A stretch of DNA of 8,814 nucleotides. It comes from Pseudomonadota bacterium. Its GTDB lineage: Bacteria; Desulfobacterota; Desulfovibrionia; Desulfovibrionales; Desulfovibrionaceae. Where the stretch lies: positions 1-8,814 of the forward strand of contig JAHJKV010000084.1 in the NCBI GenBank assembly GCA_018822065.1. Reading direction: 5' to 3'. Shown here piece after piece: positions 1 through 5,999 of this stretch; within the stretch, counting starts at the first letter, position 1, and every line of letters starts with the position of its first letter. The notes under the pieces were generated by a model. It had not been told where the DNA came from. It did no database searches and saw only the letters and a list, made by a program, of their open reading frames with translations. Both the position numbers and the translations under genes were made by a program.

Positions 1-136
1 AATCGGTACTTGGTGCCACAGAGCACGAATAAGAAAAGGAATACATTACTATTATGCCATAAGGCGAGGGTGGAGTCTGGCCTAATTACAGAAGAAATGA
101 AGAGTAAAGGGAGTTCTTGACATGGTGCCGCATAAG

Positions 137-171
137 AAAAAGCCGCCCCCACAGCAACGGGGGCGGCTTTT
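137..171. terminator. Rho-independent terminator, probably bidirectional
   Basis: A perfect 9-bp stem (GCCGCCCCC at 142-150, GGGGGCGGC at 159-167) with an 8-nt loop is flanked by five A residues on the left and TTTTCGTTTTTT on the right. It therefore has a U-tract whichever strand is transcribed. On the minus strand it follows pgpA, whose stop is at 193, and ends the leftward gene cluster. On the plus strand it could end a gene lying left of the window. The AT-rich stretch 1-136 beside it shows no gene I can support. Confidence 0.9.
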
Positions 172-192
172 CGTTTTTTAAAAAAGGCCAGG

Positions 193-666
193 TCAGAGCA
201 GAGCTGCGAGGAGCCAGACACCGAGAAAGGCGTAGACGCCTGCGGCACCGTCGTCGAGCATTACGCCCAGGCCGCCTTCGTAACTGCGCTCGATCTTGCC
301 CACGGGCCAGGGCTTGAAGATGTCGAAGATGCGAAAGAGGACAAAGGACACCGCCACCATCCACCAGGGCGTGCCAGCGGCCAGCGGCAGCATAGCCACC
401 CATTGGCCGAAGAGTTCATCGAAGACCACGCAGCCGGGGTCCTTCTTTCCCAGGACGATCTCGGCCCTGGTGCAGGCCTCCACCCCCACGGCCAGGACCA
501 CCATGATCACTGCCGGACGGACCACGGCAGGCAGGGGCAGCAGGATGAAATAGCCCAGGAGAGCGGCGGCCAGGGAACCCCAGGTGCCAGGCATCTTGGG
601 CAAATAACCGATGGGACCCATGGTGGCCAGTCCAGTCAACAGGCGGTTTTGTGTCTGGTCGTTCAT
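193..666 (-). CDS. pgpA: Phosphatidylglycerophosphatase A
   Basis: PgpA dephosphorylates phosphatidylglycerol phosphate to phosphatidylglycerol in the inner membrane, the last step of PG synthesis. The 157-residue product has the family motifs in order: GYLPKMPGTWGSL (20-32), DPGCVVFDELFGQW (76-89, acidic pair D84/E85), FRIFDIFKPWP (111-121) and GGLGVMLDDGAAG (131-143, D138/D139). These acidic residues are the expected metal and catalytic site. Hydrophobic segments lie at about 33-62, 88-114 and 141-157. I chose ATG at 666 because the conserved domain begins just after it, although no clear Shine-Dalgarno precedes it. An in-frame GTG at 720 (18 residues longer) has GAGG directly abutting it, which is too close. 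The gene follows the TauE/SafE gene (stop 775) on the same strand and runs into the terminator at 137-171, so it is probably last in the operon. Confidence 0.93.
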   Translation of the reverse strand: MNDQTQNRLLTGLATMGPIGYLPKMPGTWGSLAAALLGYFILLPLPAVVRPAVIMVVLAVGVEACTRAEIVLGKKDPGCVVFDELFGQWVAMLPLAAGTPWWMVAVSFVLFRIFDIFKPWPVGKIERSYEGGLGVMLDDGAAGVYAFLGVWLLAALL

Positions 667-774
667 GGGCTGGTGAGTACGACGAATCTGTCTGGCTGTA
701 AAGATGAGGCAGGAGACCACACCTCGGGCTGTGTGTCATGCTGTCATCGGAGGCGTTGAGGGAGGGGGCGGATT

Positions 775-1509
775 TCAACCCCGCAGGACCAAGTTCAGGC
801 CGATGCCGATGAGTAGCAGCAGGACCAGGAGCCGGAAGGCAGCCTCGCTTGTGTGTTTCCTGATGATCCCGCCAAGCCAGATTCCTAGAAAGACCAGGGG
901 GATGCCCGCTGCAGCCAGCCACAGGGAAAGGATGGTGAACAGGCCCATACTGATCAGCCCGGTGAGCATCATCAAGCTGCCGATGGTGAAGGAGATGTTG
1001 ATGGCCGCTATCAGCAGGTTTTTCTCGATGTCGATCAGCATGAGGTAGGGCAGGGCGGGCATGACTTGGGAGCCGGTCAGGCCGTTGACAAAGCCTGTGC
1101 CCAGGCCCACGGGCAGGGAGAGCGCGAACCGCCAGCGCTCCGGGATGCTAGCCCCGGGGTTGAGCAGGGCCCAGGCCCCATAGCTGCACATGACCAGTCC
1201 GAGTACGGTGCGAGCAGTCTCGCTCTTGGTCGCGCCAAGCATCCACAGCCCCCCGGCCATGCCGACCATCATGCACAGGTACATGGGCCAGAATCGGCGT
1301 AGGGCTTCGCGCATCCTGCCAGAGTCGAGCATGACCAGGACGTTTGAGGTCAGCGAGGGCAGAATGACCAGGGGGATGGCCAGCTTGATGTCCACGAAAC
1401 TGGCCAGGGTCCCCAGGCAGACTGTAGAAAAGCCCAGCCCGGTGATTCCTTTCAGGAAGGCGGAGATGAAAAATGCGGCCAGAATCAGGGCCAGAATGGA
1501 AGTGTCGAT
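775..1509 (-). CDS. TauE/SafE-family membrane transporter (apparent ATC start)
   Basis: This is a predicted sulfite/organosulfonate exporter-type permease (TauE/SafE, formerly DUF81) of the inner membrane; the substrate cannot be read from the sequence. The 244-residue product is almost wholly hydrophobic with about eight membrane segments. It has the two-fold family signature: FLKGITGLGFSTV near residue 18 in the first half and LPVGLGTGFVNGLTGSQ near residue 132 in the second. Length is normal for the family. The start is odd. No ATG, GTG or TTG lies in frame between the 3' end of the upstream peptidase gene (stop at 1580) and the first membrane helix. A good GAGGAG (1516-1521) sits six bases before an in-frame ATC at 1507-1509, giving the expected N-terminus (M/I)-DTSILALIL. 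An in-frame ATG at 1674 would add 55 non-hydrophobic residues lying mostly inside the peptidase gene, so I reject it. Gene and family are confident; the start is inferred. Confidence 0.87.
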   Translation of the reverse strand: MDTSILALILAAFFISAFLKGITGLGFSTVCLGTLASFVDIKLAIPLVILPSLTSNVLVMLDSGRMREALRRFWPMYLCMMVGMAGGLWMLGATKSETARTVLGLVMCSYGAWALLNPGASIPERWRFALSLPVGLGTGFVNGLTGSQVMPALPYLMLIDIEKNLLIAAINISFTIGSLMMLTGLISMGLFTILSLWLAAAGIPLVFLGIWLGGIIRKHTSEAAFRLLVLLLLIGIGLNLVLRG

Positions 1510-1579
1510 GTCAGTCTCCTCGCGTCGGATGGGAGCGGCATTTCGCCACAGAAGTCGCAGGCAGCGCCGTGCATGGTGT

Positions 1580-2269
1580 CTAGCTCCGGTAGCCTTTGAC
1601 CCACTGTGCAAGAGAGGGGGGAATCTTCTGGAAATGCATGTAGTCGGTTTGATCCCCGGCAGGCCAGGTGCCACCCCATTCCCAGCCCAACCGTTTGAAG
1701 GCTTTCACCACGCTGGACTGCGAGGTGAGCGTCCCCGGCTTGGCCGGATCGTATGAGGCCCCTGGAGGGAGCACCTTGCCGTGTTTGTAAAAAGGATTCA
1801 GTCGGGGATTGATGTCGATGGCCAGCCCTAGGGCGTGCAGAGAGACCCAGCGCATACCCACAAGAGGTCGCCAGACAAACCCGGAGCTGTTGTTGGTGTC
1901 GGGTGACACTCCAAAAGGCCCCTTGGCCTGGATCAGCGGGTGGGCTATGGGCAGCGCGCTTTCGATGGGAAAGTGTGTTTGCCGGATCAGAGTGAACACG
2001 TCCCGGATGTCCTGCGCCAACTCCGAGTGCACCACGACCTGCCCCTGGTGCAGCTTCTGGTCAAAGCCATAATAGAGCACAGTCACGGCGGCGAGCTGCC
2101 CCAAAACATCCCCCGGAGCATCCGGCGGCTGGTTCCCATGGATGGCCATCCGGGGCGTGAGCGCGCTGTCCATGATAGGGGGAGTGCAGCCGACGAGCAG
2201 GAAGAGCGAAACGAGCGCGACCCATGCAAGTATCCCGGCTTTGGTGATGGAAATATTCCGACAATCCAT
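1580..2269 (-). CDS. M15-family zinc peptidase (D-Ala-D-Ala carboxypeptidase-like) lipoprotein
   Basis: This is a predicted periplasmic, membrane-anchored peptidoglycan peptidase of family M15 (VanY/L-Ala-D-Glu peptidase-like, 'Peptidase_M15_4' type). The 229-residue product begins with a basic N-terminus and a hydrophobic segment (about 12-27) ending in the lipobox LVGC, so Cys28 should be lipidated. The zinc site is visible: SLHALGLAIDINP gives ligands H145 and D152, and DYMHF gives H212. GWEWGGTW (195-202) matches the conserved block just before the last histidine and carries E197. The start ATG at 2269 has TAGGA five bases upstream. It lies 70 bp downstream of maf (stop 2340), and its end is 70 bp before the transporter start; all three share a strand and are probably cotranscribed. 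The exact bond cleaved is not determined by the motifs. Confidence 0.87.
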   Translation of the reverse strand: MDCRNISITKAGILAWVALVSLFLLVGCTPPIMDSALTPRMAIHGNQPPDAPGDVLGQLAAVTVLYYGFDQKLHQGQVVVHSELAQDIRDVFTLIRQTHFPIESALPIAHPLIQAKGPFGVSPDTNNSSGFVWRPLVGMRWVSLHALGLAIDINPRLNPFYKHGKVLPPGASYDPAKPGTLTSQSSVVKAFKRLGWEWGGTWPAGDQTDYMHFQKIPPSLAQWVKGYRS

Positions 2270-2339
2270 AGCAATCCTAAGTGTTCTATTTCACCGAACA
2301 TTCGGGATAGACCCGTTTTCGGGGGACAGGTCTGTTCAA

Positions 2340-2951
2340 TCAGCCTTTCCTTGGAGCGATAACTCCCCAAGATAGCAACACCTCTAGCGTCCTCGCCAGA
2401 GGCAACCCGACCACGTTGGTATACGACCCTTCCACATGTTCCACCAAAAACGCGCCGATGCCCTGGATAGCGTAGGCTCCTGCCTTGTCGGCTGGTTCGC
2501 CGGTGGCCACGTAGGCCTCCAGTTCAGTCGGGCCTGACCGGCGCATGCGCACGTCGGTGCGGCCATGGAAACGTTCGATCTCGCCGCCGGGCAGCATCAG
2601 GCAGCAGCCTGTGACCACCACATGGGTCTGGCCTGAGAGCAGGGTCAGCATGCGCAGGGCATCGGCATCGTCCTTGGGCTTGCCGAGGATGACCTCTCCC
2701 AGGGCCACGACCGTGTCTGAGCCGAGCACTGCGGCCTCCGGGTGTTTGGTGGCGATGTCCATGGCCTTGAGGCAGGCCAGCCGCACCGCATAGGCCTCGG
2801 GCGATTCCCCGGCTTCCGGTTCGGGTTCATCCACGGGGCTTGGAAGGGTTTCGAACTGGAGTCCCAGGTTGTCGAGAAAGCTCTTGCGCCGGGGCGAGCC
2901 CGAGGCCAGCACGAGGGGAATTCGGGTGGTGAAAATGGCGTGTTGGGTCAT
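2340..2951 (-). CDS. maf: Maf/YhdE-type nucleoside triphosphate pyrophosphatase
   Basis: Maf proteins hydrolyse NTPs to NMP plus PPi in the cytoplasm and are thought to clean modified nucleotides from the pool or act in septum arrest. The 203-residue product shows LASGSPRR (15-22), the LGSDTVV block with catalytic-type D79 (76-82), KPKDDADALRML (91-102), DKAGAYAIQG (155-164) and GSYTNVVGLPL (175-185). DKAGAYxIQG is characteristic of the YhdE class (dTTP/UTP pyrophosphatase) rather than the YceF class, so dTTP/UTP specificity is inferred. ATG at 2951 fits the usual N-terminus a few residues before the first strand. The in-frame TTG at 2987 adds 12 unlikely residues. No strong Shine-Dalgarno precedes 2951, and the ATG lies inside the upstream small ORF (start 3069), so translational coupling is possible. 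Confidence 0.94.
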   Translation of the reverse strand: MTQHAIFTTRIPLVLASGSPRRKSFLDNLGLQFETLPSPVDEPEPEAGESPEAYAVRLACLKAMDIATKHPEAAVLGSDTVVALGEVILGKPKDDADALRMLTLLSGQTHVVVTGCCLMLPGGEIERFHGRTDVRMRRSGPTELEAYVATGEPADKAGAYAIQGIGAFLVEHVEGSYTNVVGLPLARTLEVLLSWGVIAPRKG

Positions 2952-3069
2952 GGCGACAAACCAACACCACTTTGCCCTCGGCGTCAATGCACCGGGCCAT
3001 GGCAGTCAGAATCCTGTCGCGACGATTTCCCGCCTTGCCAGCCATGGCTGCAATATCCCTGAATTGCAT
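2827..3069 (-). CDS. Small hypothetical protein overlapping the start of maf
   Basis: I do not recognise this 80-residue ORF. It starts at ATG 3069 with a good ribosome binding site (GCAGGAA, AGGA five bases before the ATG), and its first 39 or so codons occupy otherwise non-coding sequence upstream of maf. The N-terminal part (MQFRDIAAMAGKAGNRRDRI and on to GKVVLVCRHD near residue 41) looks protein-like: a basic amphipathic stretch followed by a beta-strand-like VVLVC. The C-terminal half, read in a second frame over the first 125 bp of maf, is rich in Pro and Arg and looks like a shadow of maf. It may be a real small gene whose ancestral stop was lost, a leader that couples translation to maf, or chance. 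The ribosome binding site and position favour translation of at least the first part. Confidence 0.4.
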   Translation of the reverse strand: MQFRDIAAMAGKAGNRRDRILTAMARCIDAEGKVVLVCRHDPTRHFHHPNSPRAGLGLAPAQELSRQPGTPVRNPSKPRG

Positions 3070-3081
3070 AGTATTCCTGCG

Positions 3082-3097
3082 TGGCAAGATTATTGCT
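3082..3097 (+). promoter_or_regulatory. Sigma-54 (RpoN) promoter for the motB-motA operon
   Basis: TGGCAAGATTATTGCT closely matches the sigma-54 consensus TGGCACG-N4-TTGCW. The invariant GG (3083-3084) and GC (3095-3096) are exactly 12 bp apart. The predicted transcription start is near 3108, giving a leader of about 44 nt to the motB ATG at 3152, with AGGAG (3139-3143) eight bases before it. Sigma-54 control of flagellar genes through an NtrC-type activator is well known in other bacteria. No activator-binding site is identified here; upstream sequence lies within the maf region. Confidence 0.75.
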
Positions 3098-3102
3098 TTC
3101 CA

Positions 3103-3130
3103 TTCATAGTTAATAAACGGGGAGTACCAA
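3103..3130 (-). promoter_or_regulatory. Candidate sigma-70 promoter for the maf cluster
   Basis: On the minus strand TTGGTA (3130-3125) and TATGAA (3108-3103) are separated by 16 bp. Each matches four of six consensus bases. Start of transcription would fall near 3096, about 27 bp upstream of the small ORF start at 3069. It overlaps the plus-strand motor-gene leader and the predicted sigma-54 start point, so the two transcription units would be back to back. The match is only moderate. Confidence 0.3.
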
Positions 3131-3151
3131 CGCTCAACAGGAGTTCAGGTC

Positions 3152-3866
3152 ATGGCACGGATGCAGGAGAACGAAACGGAATTCGGCAAAAATTTCGATC
3201 TGCTCGACGACAGCAGCGGGGAAGTGCGGGGCACCACGTCTTGGGCCGTTCCCTGGAGCGACCTGATGATGGTCATGTTCGTGCTCTTCGTGGTGCTCTA
3301 TGTCTACGCCTCAACGCACCAGGAGGTGCGGTTCATCTTCACCGACCGCACCCCCCCCCGCAGACGCACAGATTTCCTCCAAGGCTCTCGACGGGATCAT
3401 CGCCCGCATGACTGATCGCGTCGATGGTCACACCAGCCTACCGGGCCTGCAGGACAAGGAAGTGTTCTACAAGTCCCATCTCTCCGGAGTCTCGGTCATC
3501 CGCGAGGGCGAGGAGGTTCGCGTAGTCCTGCGTGGTACGGACTTCTTCGAGCAGGGGCGCACTGAACTCTCTCCGGGCGGAACGGACTATCTCTTTGAGA
3601 TCGCCGAGTTGATGCACCTGAGCCAGGGGCCGGTGGAGGTCATCGGTTTTGCCGATGCCGAGGAACCATCAGGCGTCGAAGGCTTCTCCTTCTCTGCCCG
3701 CCGCGCCGCCAGCGTGGCCGCCTATTTCATCAATAACACGGGCATCGCGCCCGGACGTTTCTCGGTCACGGGCAAGGGGGAATATTCCCCGGAAGTGCCT
3801 GCGACCACGGAGCATGCAGACGAATCAAACCGTCGTGTGGAGATCGTAATCCACACGGGCCAATAG
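3152..3866 (+). pseudogene. motB: Flagellar motor stator MotB-like gene, frameshifted at a C9 run
   Basis: MotB anchors the stator to peptidoglycan and, with MotA, forms the ion channel that drives the flagellum. Frame one (3152-3415) encodes a cytoplasmic N-terminus and a single membrane helix, WAVPWSDLMMVMFVLFVVLY, with D37 at the position of the conserved ion-binding aspartate. It then runs off-frame and stops at TGA 3413-3415. The next frame (to TAG 3864-3866) encodes the rest: a linker and an OmpA/MotB peptidoglycan-binding domain (about 120-235) with FFEQGRTELSPGG, VEVIGFADAEEP, FSARRAASVAAYF and a terminal SNRRVEIVI. The frames meet in nine C residues at 3351-3359. Removing one C gives a continuous 237-residue MotB-like protein. 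As written, full-length protein cannot be made without frameshifting. Apart from the break the gene looks intact, with no decay, so phase variation, recent mutation or sequence error are all possible. motA follows at once. Confidence 0.85.
3351..3359 (+). repeat. Homopolymer run of nine C in motB
   Basis: Nine consecutive C residues are preceded by A3350 and followed by G3360, at the exact point where the motB reading frame breaks. Eight C residues would keep MotB in frame (…T-P-P-A-D-A-Q…). Runs of this length are prone to slipped-strand length change during replication and to sequencing error. Confidence 0.95.
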
Positions 3867-3878
3867 ATGGAGACCGGC

Positions 3879-4778
3879 ATGAACAAGCGAAATATTTTCG
3901 GCATCATTGTCTGCGCGGCAGCGTTCTTGGGCAGCTTCGCCATCGTGGGCGGACCGGCGGCCTATTGGAATCTGACCGCTTTCTTGGTGGTCCTCGGCGG
4001 CCTGGGCTGCGCGGCGCTTCTGAGCTATCCATTCGAGAAGATCGCCATCGCTTTCAAGGTGGCCCAGGGGACCTATACCCAGAAGCAGACCACCCCGGAA
4101 CAGCTCGTCTCGGTGCTCCTCGACCTCGCCGTGAAGTGCAAGGTGGACGGCATCCTTTCCATGGAGAAGATCCAGGAGAAGACCACTATTTCGTTTCTGA
4201 AGAACGGGCTGATGTTCCTGGTGGACAACTACACCGAGCAGGAGATTCGCGACTTCCTGTCCACGGAGATGTCCTTCTTCAATCTGCGTCGCCAGCAGTC
4301 GGAACGGGTGTTCCAGACTTTGGCCCGGGTGGCACCGGCCTTTGGCGTGGCCGGTTCGGTCATCGGCCTCATCGGCTTGCTCATGGGTATCCAGGACACG
4401 GCGGTGATCCTTCAGAGCATCCCGGTGGCCTTCATCTCAACCCTCTACGGCGTGGTTCTCGGCAACATGATCTTCTCGCCCATGGCCGAGGCGATCCATT
4501 TCAACACCAGGAGTGAACTCCTGAACCAGAAGCTGATCATGGAAGGGATCGTGGCCATCGCAAACGAGCAAAATACGTACAAGATTGAGAAGAAGCTCTG
4601 CTCCTTCCTGGCTCCTTCCCAGCGAGAAGGCAAGGCCGAGCGGTTGCGTAGCGTGACCAAGCGCTACCTCCAGAAGAAGCGCATGAGCGTGGAAGAGGCG
4701 GCAGAGATGCAGGCAGACCTGGACATCCAGGGCGCGAAGAAGTCCAAGGCCAAGGAAGTCGTGGCCGAGGCGTCATAG
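3879..4778 (+). CDS. motA: Flagellar motor stator protein MotA-like
   Basis: This is the proton- or sodium-channel stator subunit of the MotA/TolQ/ExbB superfamily, partner of the preceding MotB-like protein in the inner membrane. The 299-residue product has four predicted membrane helices (about 7-25, 30-50, 150-170 and 182-202) and a large cytoplasmic loop between helices 2 and 3. The helix 3-4 signature APAFGVAGSVIGLIGLL (152-168), with the conserved proline at P153, and IPVAFISTLYGVVLGN (181-196) are clear. The loop segment FLKNGLMFLVDNYTE carries the charged residues that face FliG in the family, with Lys where Arg is common. A Lys/Glu-rich C-terminal tail (about 250-299) is cytoplasmic. 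ATG at 3879 is preferred because GGAG (3869-3872) lies six bases before it. An in-frame ATG at 3867 abuts the motB stop and would add four residues. The order motB then motA is the reverse of the commonest arrangement. Confidence 0.92.
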   Translation: MNKRNIFGIIVCAAAFLGSFAIVGGPAAYWNLTAFLVVLGGLGCAALLSYPFEKIAIAFKVAQGTYTQKQTTPEQLVSVLLDLAVKCKVDGILSMEKIQEKTTISFLKNGLMFLVDNYTEQEIRDFLSTEMSFFNLRRQQSERVFQTLARVAPAFGVAGSVIGLIGLLMGIQDTAVILQSIPVAFISTLYGVVLGNMIFSPMAEAIHFNTRSELLNQKLIMEGIVAIANEQNTYKIEKKLCSFLAPSQREGKAERLRSVTKRYLQKKRMSVEEAAEMQADLDIQGAKKSKAKEVVAEAS

Positions 4779-4802
4779 ATCTTTGTTTCATGCCTGAAGT
4801 GA

Positions 4803-4830
4803 AAAGGGACCCTTCGGGGTCCCTTTGTTG
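4803..4830. terminator. Rho-independent terminator after motA
   Basis: A perfect 10-bp stem AAAGGGACCC / GGGTCCCTTT (4803-4812 and 4817-4826) closes on a TTCG tetraloop. The right arm ends in TTT followed by GTTG. It lies 25 bp after the motA stop and 27 bp from the convergent gene ending at 4853. It should stop motA transcription, and with the A-run at 4802-4805 it may also serve the opposing gene. Confidence 0.85.
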
Positions 4831-4852
4831 TGGTGTCTCATGTCTCCTTGCT

Positions 4853-5197
4853 TCAGGACCGGAAGATGAAAAATACTGCGCCAAGTAGACAGAACGCGGC
4901 CCAAAGGTAGTCGAGCTTCAGGGGCTGGTTCATATAGAACAGGCAGAAGGGAGCGAACACGGCCAGGGCGATGACTTCCTGCAGAATCTTGAGCTGAGGC
5001 AGGGTGATGGCAGTGTAGCCCATGCGGTTGGCCGGGACCTGGAGCAGGTATTCGAAGAGGGCTATGCCCCAACTGATCAGGGCCGCCACATACCACGTCC
5101 GGTTCGAGAGGTTCTTGAGGTGTGCGTACCAGGCAAAGGTCATGAACACATTGGACATGGTCAGGAGGATCGTGGTCCGCACAACCATCGGGAGCAT
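4853..5197 (-). CDS. DUF486 / DMT-superfamily small membrane protein
   Basis: This is a 114-residue inner-membrane protein of the DUF486 family, related to half-size drug/metabolite transporters (EamA/SMR-like). Its function and substrate are not established. Four hydrophobic helices are predicted (about 4-22, 34-53, 73-88 and 96-112). The family-typical segments NVFMTFAWYAHLKNL, SWGIALFEYLLQVPANRMGY and LKILQEVIALAVFAPF are all present, and full length matches the family. ATG at 5197 has GAGGTG (5202-5207) just upstream. It is convergent with motA across the terminator at 4803-4830. The 161 bp separating it from the next gene upstream (stop 5359) probably contains its own promoter, so it is likely monocistronic. 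Confidence 0.9.
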   Translation of the reverse strand: MLPMVVRTTILLTMSNVFMTFAWYAHLKNLSNRTWYVAALISWGIALFEYLLQVPANRMGYTAITLPQLKILQEVIALAVFAPFCLFYMNQPLKLDYLWAAFCLLGAVFFIFRS

Positions 5198-5222
5198 GGG
5201 TCACCTCGTGGAACACAAGCGT

Positions 5223-5251
5223 GCATCACAGATTCAGTCAGAACGTGATGC
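5223..5251. repeat. Inverted repeat GCATCAC-N15-GTGATGC upstream of the DUF486 gene
   Basis: Perfect 7-bp arms at 5223-5229 and 5245-5251 are separated by 15 bp, centred about 40 bp upstream of the DUF486 gene start at 5197. The arm-to-arm spacing of about two helical turns would suit a dimeric repressor or activator. It could instead be a weak hairpin or chance. Otherwise the 5198-5358 gap shows nothing I can name. Confidence 0.3.
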
Positions 5252-5358
5252 TCTCTATCGCTCCTTTCTCGCGGTGACAAGCGATTTCACAGGGAGAGGG
5301 ACTGCCTCAATGACGTGGGGACCGGGGCCGCAAGCACAGGGCGTACCCAGCCCGGCAA

Positions 5359-5985
5359 CTACTCTACGATCAGGTTCGGCAGTTCGTTGGTATCGTCGGA
5401 CTTGATGGGGAATTTTTCGCTCACCAGGGCACCGCAGCGTTTGACCGCCTCGCAGATGGCGTCCACCTGGCGGCCTTCCTTGATGCCTTGGCTGAGTTTC
5501 GCCACCACGGCGTCCCAGGTGCCGGGATCGACCTTGGCGTTGATGCCGGAGTCGGCCAGGATGCGCACGCGCTTTTCATAGACCGAGATGTAGATGAGGA
5601 TGCCGGTCTTGTCGCGGGTGTTGTTCAGGCCGTGGATGAAAAACGAGGTCATGGCCCCTTCTTCCACCTCGTCGTCCATCTCGCGCTTGAGCATGAAGAG
5701 GCGGCGCAGGCAGGGGAGCATGGCAAGGGCGGCGTAGGCCAGGGAATAGGCCACCAAAAAGAGCGTGAACCCGGTCCAGATGTCCTGGCGGCCCAAGGCC
5801 AGACAAGTGGGGATGGCCACGAGCAGCCCCAGCACCAGGGCACCCGAGGCCTGGGCCCTGGGGTAGTCGGAACTGGCCGAGGAGATGAGCGGCACGATCT
5901 CGCCGGAAGTGGTTTTCTCGGTCTCGGTGACACAGTCGATGATCTTCTGGCGGTCATCCGCGCTCAGGAAATCTTTATGGCTCAT
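5359..5985 (-). CDS. TPM-domain membrane protein (YgcG-like), last gene of the lemA operon
   Basis: The TPM (TLP18.3/Psb32/MOLO-1) domain is found in bacterial membrane proteins and plant photosystem repair factors; its biochemical role in bacteria is unclear. The 208-residue product starts with SADDRQKIIDCVTETEKTTSGEIVPLI, has two hydrophobic segments (about 48-65 and 70-92), then continues the domain with FFIHGLNNTRDKTGILIYISVYEKRVRILAD and GTWDAVVAKLSQGIKEGR. The TPM fold thus appears split by a two-helix insertion, a layout seen in the class paired with a conventional TPM protein. ATG at 5985 is chosen because AGGAG lies upstream (5997-6001, 11-base spacer). An in-frame TTG at 6006 is less likely. 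The preceding gene's TAG stop (6000-6002) is part of the TAGGAG ribosome binding site, so translation is probably coupled. Confidence 0.85.
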   Translation of the reverse strand: MSHKDFLSADDRQKIIDCVTETEKTTSGEIVPLISSASSDYPRAQASGALVLGLLVAIPTCLALGRQDIWTGFTLFLVAYSLAYAALAMLPCLRRLFMLKREMDDEVEEGAMTSFFIHGLNNTRDKTGILIYISVYEKRVRILADSGINAKVDPGTWDAVVAKLSQGIKEGRQVDAICEAVKRCGALVSEKFPIKSDDTNELPNLIVE

Positions 5986-5999
5986 GCGGGTATTCTCTC

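Noticed and set aside
117..122. TTGACA hexamer (perfect -35) in the left intergenic region
   Set aside because: No -10-like hexamer at 16-18 bp; that position falls in the GC stem of the terminator, and no plus-strand gene follows.
416..922. Minus-strand alternate-frame ORF over pgpA and the end of the transporter gene
   Set aside because: Pro/His/Arg-rich shadow spanning two genes with clear family motifs in another frame.
1659..1673. Minus-strand TGGCACCTGGCCTGC resembling a sigma-54 site upstream of the transporter
   Set aside because: GG-GC spacing fits, but the -12 element is CTGC rather than TTGC, it lies inside the peptidase coding sequence, and it is about 150 bp from the transporter start; likely chance.
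1510..1674. Extension of the TauE/SafE ORF to ATG 1674 (55 extra residues)
   Set aside because: The added stretch lies mainly over the 3' end of the peptidase gene, is Arg/Pro/His-rich and non-hydrophobic, and makes the protein longer than the family. The GAGGAG-ATC site fits better.
2310..2332. Possible hairpin GACC...GGTC with CCCG-TTTT-CGGG between maf and the peptidase gene
   Set aside because: Only 4-bp stems that cannot both form cleanly, with no U-tract; not a credible terminator.
3965..4516. Plus-strand second-frame ORF of 183 codons within motA
   Set aside because: Gly/Arg/His-rich out-of-frame shadow of the clear MotA-like membrane protein.
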